Shown one piece after another: positions 57,928 to 64,000 of a stretch of DNA of 64,000 nucleotides (positions within the stretch are counted from its first letter, which is position 1; each line of letters starts with the position of its first letter). Under the pieces are notes generated by a model, which worked only from the letters and a program-made list of their open reading frames with translations, was not told where the DNA came from and searched no databases. The stretch covers positions 1,374,501 through 1,438,500 of the forward strand of contig JAWNZC010000467.1 in the NCBI GenBank assembly GCA_035771165.1. The letters run 5' to 3'. The translations under genes were made by a program, and so were the position numbers. This stretch comes from Paragorgia papillata. Its lineage: Eukaryota; Cnidaria; Anthozoa; Scleralcyonacea; Coralliidae.

Positions 57928-59240
57928 TTCCCATTAAAGAGTCCACAGTTACTATAGTGAAATGGGAAAATGCAATTAAAAAATTTGATGCTCAAGGGGG
58001 AAAATGGACAGCCAGCTCTTCCAGCTACATTTGCAGCAAACATTTTTTAGATAATGATTATTAATTTTAGATAATGTTTACAAATGCACTTCTAAAGATC
58101 AGAAGTTGTCGGCTAAAATTCAGTGCTGTTCCATTAGTTTTACTAGTAAATCCACCTGCAGTTCCAGCAATGCCTGATCAAGATCCAGTGGTCACATGCC
58201 AGAGGCCTAAATTAGACAGCCCCCCAGATAGTTCTCCACAACCACCAACCACTTTTCAACAAGTAAATCCACCAGCAGTTGCAATAACTCATAATCCGAC
58301 AGCTGGAGGTCGGGGGCTTAAACGCATTCTCCCAGATGATTTTCTCACACCAACAAGCAAAAAATTGAAGCTCGACAACAATGTCAATCTTCCCCTTGAT
58401 AGTTCTCCACCTGTAAAAGTGAAATTAAGCACAGTGGTGACAACTCAATGCTCGACAAAATAATAAAAGAAAATAAAAAGATGAAACGGAAAATCAAAAC
58501 ACTGAAGAAGCAGCTGAGAAGGAAAGATAACAAAATCAAAACCATGATGAAGCAGTTAATTTCCACACTAAAGAGAAAAATGTTAATTAAAACAGCTGAA
58601 GTAAAGTTGCTTCACAACAATTTTGATGGTGTGAAACTAGCGTTATTTACTAATGCACTAAAGAATTCCAAAAAGTCGTCAAGAAACAGGAGATACAGCA
58701 ATCAAGTTAAAGAGTTTGCACTCACCTTACATTTTTACTCTCCAAAAGCTTACAAGTATGTGAGGTCTATCATGCCGCTTCCTAACCCATCTTTAATTCG
58801 CAAGTGGGCAAGTTCAATAAATTGTGAACCAGGATTTCTGAGTGAATCCCTTCACATTCTAGCAGAAGAATGTAAAACCAAACCTGAAAATAAAGATAGC
58901 TGTTTGGTACTGGATGCAATGGCCATACGGAAGCAAGTCATATGGGATGTGGCCAGCAACAAGTAGAGTGGCTTTGTAGACCATGGTCCACTTGAAGCAA
59001 AATAAATCATTGCCACAGAAGCACTGGTTTTCCACCTAATAGTTAGGCTTCGGTGCCATTGGAAACAGCCTATTGGGTACTTCTTGATTGACAAAATGTC
59101 TGCTGCTACACAAGCATCCCTTGTCAATATGGCTTTAATAATGGCTAGCAAACGCTGGTCTAAAAAGTGTGGTGTGTTACATGTGACGGCACTACGACCA
59201 ACATCAGCACGAACGCTCTTATCGATGTGATATTGTACAG
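57928..59240 (+). pseudogene. Broken P-element/THAP9-like transposase
   Basis: After an acceptor at about 57927, the frame reads the 3' half of a THAP zinc-finger domain (VKWENAIKKF ... WTASSSSYICSKHF). Then come a Pro-rich linker, a Lys-rich coiled coil (about 58448-58600) and a P-element-type core: YSNQVKEFALTLHFYSPKAY, LPNPSLIRKWASS and VLDAMAIRKQVIWD, which would hold the first catalytic Asp. Homology continues past in-frame stops near 58964 and 59003 (SGFVDHG, ATEALVFHLIV, KQPIGYFLIDKMS), and the frame also shifts near 58070 and 58450. It is therefore inactive. The missing THAP N-terminus would lie upstream of the acceptor. In life the family cuts and pastes P-type transposons. Confidence 0.82.
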
Positions 59241-59287
59241 CTAGCTAGGCATACACTAGTGTAGTATGAATAACTGTCACTGCCAGA

Positions 59288-59416
59288 CTGGAAAGTTTGT
59301 AAAAATGCGCAACGGAGGTTTGTATATTTCTTATAATTATGTGTGCAATTGTCAGCATGAAGGCTGAAACTGCGCAACGGAGATCTCTGTTGCGCGGTAC
59401 AAACTTTCCAGTCTAT
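59288..59416. repeat. Small inverted repeat, CAGACTGGAAAGTTTGTA
   Basis: CCAGACTGGAAAGTTTGTA is mirrored by TACAAACTTTCCAGTCT. TGCGCAACGGAG occurs twice inside. Confidence 0.75.
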
Positions 59417-59517
59417 TGTTGTGTTAAATAAAAGTTAACCTTGTTTGGATACTGCTTATTGGAATATCTACAATCCAAATGTGGAATACTAATTTTCAAG
59501 GAGGGATATGCAACTTA

Positions 59518-59804
59518 CAGTTAAAATGGAAATACCTTCCCACTTCTTCTTCTGTAGTTCGTTGCGTATTACTGTATTTCTGTAGCCGCTACCAAAGCCT
59601 GAGAAATTTTTTTGTTGAAAACTGTACTGTACATAAATAGTATAATTTAGCTTTAAATGGCATTTAATCATAATACAGTACAATGTACATAATACAAGAA
59701 TTGGCGACTTTTATCACTAGACTTTCCTCACGCTTCAGTAGTGGCTACAGTAATACACAACCTACTACAGAAGCGGAAGTGGGAAGGTATTTCCATTTTG
59801 ACTG
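59518..59804. mobile_element. Mariner-type MITE
   Basis: The 30-bp TIR CAGTTAAAATGGAAATACCT and its mirror end with GTATTTCCATTTTGACTG and are flanked by TA dinucleotides (59516-59517, 59805-59806). There is no transposase. Confidence 0.85.
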
Positions 59805-59869
59805 TAAATGAAGGGCTGTCGAGAGCTGGGATGGCCCCTGGGTCAAACGTTGGCGCCAGGTCCCCCCTG

Positions 59870-60370
59870 CCCCTGCCCCCCCCCCCCCCCCCACACACAC
59901 CAAAAACAATGTTTTAACAAGTGCTGTAAAAAGTTACATTTAATTTTTGTAACTAGTTTCAGTTACAGTTTACCATCATTAGAAAAGTAACTAGTTACCG
60001 ATAAAAGTTACAATGAAAAGAAACTAACTAGTTAGTTACAAAGTAACTCCAAATATTTTGTAACTAGTTACAAAGTTACATTTGTCCATGTTACTAGAAT
60101 CAACAAAGAAATTTCTGGTTTTTTAGATGCCAATACCATAATTATGTTTTTACAGCTAAATATAGTTGTCACTAAGCCGAAATAGTCAAATAATATATAA
60201 TGTATCTTTATTATTATATCAAAAACCATTTTTTATCAAGAAATAATGACATCCTCAACTGAAAATCAGTAACTATAGTCACATTTTTTAACCAAATATT
60301 GTAACTAGTTACAGTTCTTTTTAAAAAGTAACTAGTTATAACTCCTTGCAACTCGAATTCACCTTGTGAC
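59870..60370. repeat. C run and cluster of GTAACTAGTTAC palindromes
   Basis: A C run (about 59876-59892) is followed by more than a dozen copies of AACTAGTTAC or GTAACTAGTT within 400 bp. No gene is visible. Confidence 0.75.
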
Positions 60371-60944
60371 TACTCTTTGCCAGAAACCTGTTACTTTTAC
60401 TTTTCTTAGCTCTGTTTATATACAGCAACAAGACGCCTGCTTAGGCGTTCACTCGGGCTACTCATAGCAATGCAGCTCGGCATTGCCTATGCACGGAAAC
60501 AGCGTGCACAAATTAAGCGTTTGTTAAAAAGTACAAAATAACCTATAGTAAAATCTACAGTGCTAGATTCAGTAGATTCAAGCGATCATTAGACATCCCG
60601 CTGCCAGTTCGCCTGCCATTAGTGAAAGAGCTGGATTGAAACGAGCTACATTGCAGCGGCGAACTGGGCAGCTACTACGTCTGTGAACACACTGAACATG
60701 TCCAAGAAAAGAACACTTCACTTCAAACAAACTTCATCAGACATCAGGAAAGCGAAGATTTATAGAAAGAACGTATGAAATTTTAGCACGCATCAGTTTC
60801 GCAAAGCCTGACGGGATGACGTAATGATTGCCATTTCGAAACATAGACAAAAAAATAATAAAAAATAACGATGCCGAAACCTAGACTCGTCTACCACAGA
60901 TAGCCCGAGTAGTAATACATTTCTTTGGACTAAAACGTCACAGG

Positions 60945-61035
60945 TCCTTATTTTAACCCACAACCTTCCGAACGCCAGCCGGACGCTCTCACCATTGAGC
61001 CACTGGAACTCAGATGGTAGACCGAGGTTGTTTTC
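60945..61035 (-). repeat. tRNA-derived SINE fragment
   Basis: Read on the minus strand, TGGCTCAATGGTGAGAGCGT resembles a tRNA A box with D-loop, and GAAGGTTGTGGGTT resembles the start of a B box (final CGANTCC degraded). CTGAGTTCCAG precedes it, like the CTGAGTTCTTG that precedes each unit of the 3.6-5.2 kb array, so the two probably share ancestry. Confidence 0.6.
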
Positions 61036-61689
61036 AAGCTGAAAACACTAATAACGCATAGATAGTCAGTTCTTGATAATAGATTAATTTCAGGGTATTG
61101 TGCGTGCATCATTTTTGCAAAGGAATTGGCAGGCTCTTGGTTGGCTCCCCACAAAGTAAGTAATGGCAAACAGACTTGCTAACGAGCCAACAACAGCAGA
61201 ATAACAGTGTTAACCATCCAGAAACTGTAACTATACTTTGTTTATTTTAAACAGTATGTTTACTTTGAGAGGAGCTTGCCAGTTTTTTTGAAAAATGATG
61301 CGCACCGAACACTCTGAAACTCACCTATTGTGAAATGGAATGCTTTTAACATAAGCCCTTAGCACCATAGCTTCCCAAATGAAAACTGTACATCACTTTT
61401 TCGTCTTTACTGGTTCTTGGACTAGAAAAATAATAGTCCTTGTTCTGAAACTCCCGAGAGCCAGAATTTTGTAGTGTATGTTCCTAAAAGCAGTAATGCA
61501 GTGAATACAATTAAAGAAAAAAAATATTTTAAAATTGTGAAAAAAGACTTGTGCTGAAATAAGCAAAACTGTTTTTTGATGAAAAAATAAAAAAAGTGAA
61601 AAGTACCTTCCATCAATCTGTTGCCATGGTGAAATCACAGAAGATTATTTTTTTTTAAATGTGGCACTGCCAGTGAATGTAATATTAAC

Positions 61690-61850
61690 TACTTATTGAC
61701 CGAGCGTGAGGTCTGTACTAGTGAAATATCGGACCGATGTTTTTTTAGTACGGACCGAGACGAGCGCAGCGAGTTGAGGTCTGTGCAAAAAACAGAGGTC
61801 CGATATTTCACTAGTACAGACCGAACAAGCGAGGTCAATAAGTAGTTTAT
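61690..61850. repeat. GGTCTGTACTAG hairpin, copy C
   Basis: TACTTATTGACCGAG and GAGGTCTGTACTAGTGAAAT mirror ATTTCACTAGTACAGACC and GGTCAATAAGTA. It has the same architecture as the hairpins at 22425 and 24150 but a different stem sequence, and again abuts a TTATTATATGGC element. Confidence 0.8.
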
Positions 61851-62417
61851 TATATGGCCATAAATGTTGTGAACGTTCTGTGAAAACTCGACCCATCTTT
61901 CTTGCGAACTAAACGAAAATGGCAGTCTTTTTCCCATGCAAGTACTTTCCGTTGAGCTAGAATCCTGAACTTTCTACCCCAAATAGTAATTTTCAATTGC
62001 TTGTGTTTGACATATTGCTCAAGATCGTACGTTAAGTAGTTTGAATAAAATATCATCTGGAATTCTAATATTTGTGAGAAGTAAATGTTAATTTACGAAC
62101 AATGTCACGAACGTTTTGGATATTTTAAAAACTTTCACAAAACGTGGAAACTCGAACTATACATCAAATGAAAGCTTATAAAATTTCTAACAACATACCT
62201 GCACGATATATTTCAACAATGAGTAGTTCTGAAATTATAATCCATCTTGTTGCCGCCGATATACTGACATGACTGCCATTTTGTTTATAAAACTTACGGC
62301 CCCGAACGGCAGATTCCGCTCTGAGCGGGCGGATACGGGAAATATCCGACCGCTTATGAACCAATCAAATTACAGGATTTCCGTATTCGGACCTCTCAGC
62401 GCTGCTGCCATATAATA
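61846..62417. mobile_element. TTATTATATGGC-family MITE, copy C
   Basis: TTTATTATATGGCC at the left pairs with GCCATATAATAAA at the right. Near the right end GGACCTCTCAGC matches copy B. No coding capacity. Confidence 0.6.
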
Positions 62418-62607
62418 AACCGTAATATTAATGCGTATGAAACAATTTCCCTCGATATTCTCCTAATTCATAAAAATATATTATAAATCATTCTTCTGCC
62501 CAGAATTTTGAAACATTTATATTAAGAAATACAGGCTCTACCTTCAATGATAATCTAGAAACAAAAGGCAAACAAGAAATTATTAAACATACTGCAATGC
62601 ATATATA

Positions 62608-63229
62608 CAGTGGAGCCTCGCTATAGCGCGCATCATTATAACGCGTGACTCGGTATAACGCCGTTGATCCTTGGACCCCAAAATTTTACTTTTCCTGGTT
62701 TGTCATTTGACGACTTATACTTATGTTTACCAACAGTACTAAAGTTCACCACAGACCGCTAAATTCCGCAAAAGCAAAATAGAGACAGAATTGATGTGTA
62801 ATATGACGCTGAAACTGAAGTTTCTATTATGCTCATTGGAGTCAATTTGATCTTGTCGGCTGACGATCGCTGATCATCCTGAATAATGGCAATCATTACA
62901 AGATAAAACAACGACACGGCAGTGCGATCATTGTGAGAAATGAAACCATGCTCAAAAATCTTATTTCAATTCCATTTTGTTCAAGTCTGTCTTGAGCGGG
63001 CTTCAAACTTAATTCTTCAGTCGCGATTTGGATTGTTAGAATCGAACAGAAAGTGCTTCTAACAGTACTCAATCTCGCTCCCAGTACTCAGCCCACAATA
63101 TTGCGCCAGAACTGAGTGGGAAGAGTACTGGGAACGAGATATTTGGCCGTACCTCGCAATAACGCGCTTCATTTATAAAGCGGTCACCACTAAGGACCCC
63201 AACTACCGCGTTATAGCGAGGCTCCACTG
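62608..63229. mobile_element. Pogo/Tigger-like non-autonomous element
   Basis: CAGTGGAGCCTCGCTATAGC is mirrored by GCTATAACGCGG-type sequence ending GAGGCTCCACTG. TA flanks both sides (62606-62607, 63230-63231). TATAACGCG and GGACCCC motifs repeat subterminally. The interior is non-coding. Confidence 0.88.
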
Positions 63230-63360
63230 TACTGTAGTGCTAGAGTTACAATGTGAAAATAAGTATTTCAAATGATTACTGTGAGACAGTGAACTCAGGT
63301 GGAGAGTAATATTAAGGTGTTACTCCGAGTGACGAACCATACTGGACAAGTAGAGAAAAA

Positions 63361-63720
63361 TTAGCCTGCGGGCAATCTCTACGGGGAATTTGAAATAGGT
63401 TTCCTGTAGAGACTGCGAATTGGAACGCAAAAGCTTGTTCTGCTCACGTGGGTTTCCCCAAGAATGTGGGGAAAGAACCTGATTTTAAAAACACTTTTAA
63501 AAGCTTCTCCTTGAAGTGTAGCAGCATCGATACACACCAACTTGCTTTTGTCTTGGGCACATTGGCATTCCTTAGCATAAATTTTGCATAATTTGCAAAT
63601 AACTAATCAGGTTCTTTCCCCACATTCTTGGGGAAACCCACGTGACCAGAACAAGCTTTTGCGTTCCGATTCACAGTTTCTACCTATTCTGTTTCCGTGT
63701 AGAGACTGCACGCAGGCTAA
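63361..63720. mobile_element. TTAGCCTGCG MITE
   Basis: TTAGCCTGCGGGCA at the left and TGCACGCAGGCTAA at the right. The inner arms are nearly perfect complements over GTGGGTTTCCCCAAGAATGT and AAAGAACCTGATT. It is about 360 bp and non-coding. Confidence 0.88.
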
Positions 63721-64000
63721 GGGGCTGTTTACATGGGAGGCAGGATGCGACGTTTGCCGGGATCTCACCATGCATGTATATCTCAATTATTTGTCCCGTT
63801 CCGTTTATATGGAAAGATGTTTGCCGGGACGTTTTTCATCCCGTCCTGGCAAAGCGGGATCCCGGTTTTCTCAACCGGGATCCCGGCAAATCCAAGACAA
63901 TTTTTCTCATGTAAACACTCCGTCCCGCCTTGCCGGGACGATAATATGCTGACTTTGCAAGATTTGTCATGTGATGCAAAAACAAAAATGACTTCCACAG
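63721..64000. mobile_element. GGGGCTGTTTACATG MITE, truncated by window end
   Basis: It starts GGGGCTGTTTACATGGGAGG, like the MITE at 28497-28920. It contains repeated CCGGGATC and TGCCGGGACG palindromic motifs and CATGTAAACACTCC. Its right end is outside the window. Confidence 0.55.

Overview
The window looks like nuclear DNA of a marine invertebrate, most likely a cnidarian or another early-branching metazoan. It is AT-rich, has GT-AG introns, is packed with short inverted-repeat elements, and has no operons or prokaryotic gene density. The assignment rests on style (intron structure, trinucleotide arrays, transposon types), so the species is not determined. I see no convincing ordinary host gene; almost every readable coding segment belongs to, or decays from, a mobile element.

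Layout. 1-8.5 kb: simple repeats ((ATC/ACC)n, GGTT, GGGA) and a tandem array of about 87-bp units with a tRNA-like core (3.64-5.21 kb). 8.6-14.3 kb: three nested or adjacent terminal-inverted-repeat (TIR) elements. 14.27-about 44.3 kb: one very large element, about 30 kb, bounded by matching inverted ends. It carries a spliced integrase gene on the plus strand (14.4-21.5 kb), converging on a spliced alpha-kinase gene on the minus strand (40.5-27.9 kb) and a third, unrecognised minus-strand exon set (26.5-22.8 kb). Many small elements sit in its introns. 46.23-54.80 kb: a cleanly bounded 8.56-kb transposon with about 0.5-kb TIRs made largely of 20-bp tandem repeats and a 6-bp target duplication. 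It carries an intron-less integrase (plus strand) converging on a three-exon zinc-ribbon/HECT ubiquitin-ligase-like gene (minus strand). 57.9-59.2 kb: a broken P-element/THAP-type transposase. 59.3-64 kb: mariner/pogo-like and other MITEs plus a tRNA-derived SINE fragment.

How the parts fit. The two large elements share one plan: an rve-fold DDE integrase starting just inside the left TIR, and a protein-modifying enzyme (HECT-type ubiquitin ligase in one, alpha-kinase in the other) starting near the right TIR on the opposite strand. The integrases are clearly related to each other, so these look like two members of one transposon superfamily with exchangeable enzymatic cargo. That is the main candidate for an undescribed system here. 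Exon joins were made by hand from splice-site and phase agreement and have not been tested against transcripts.
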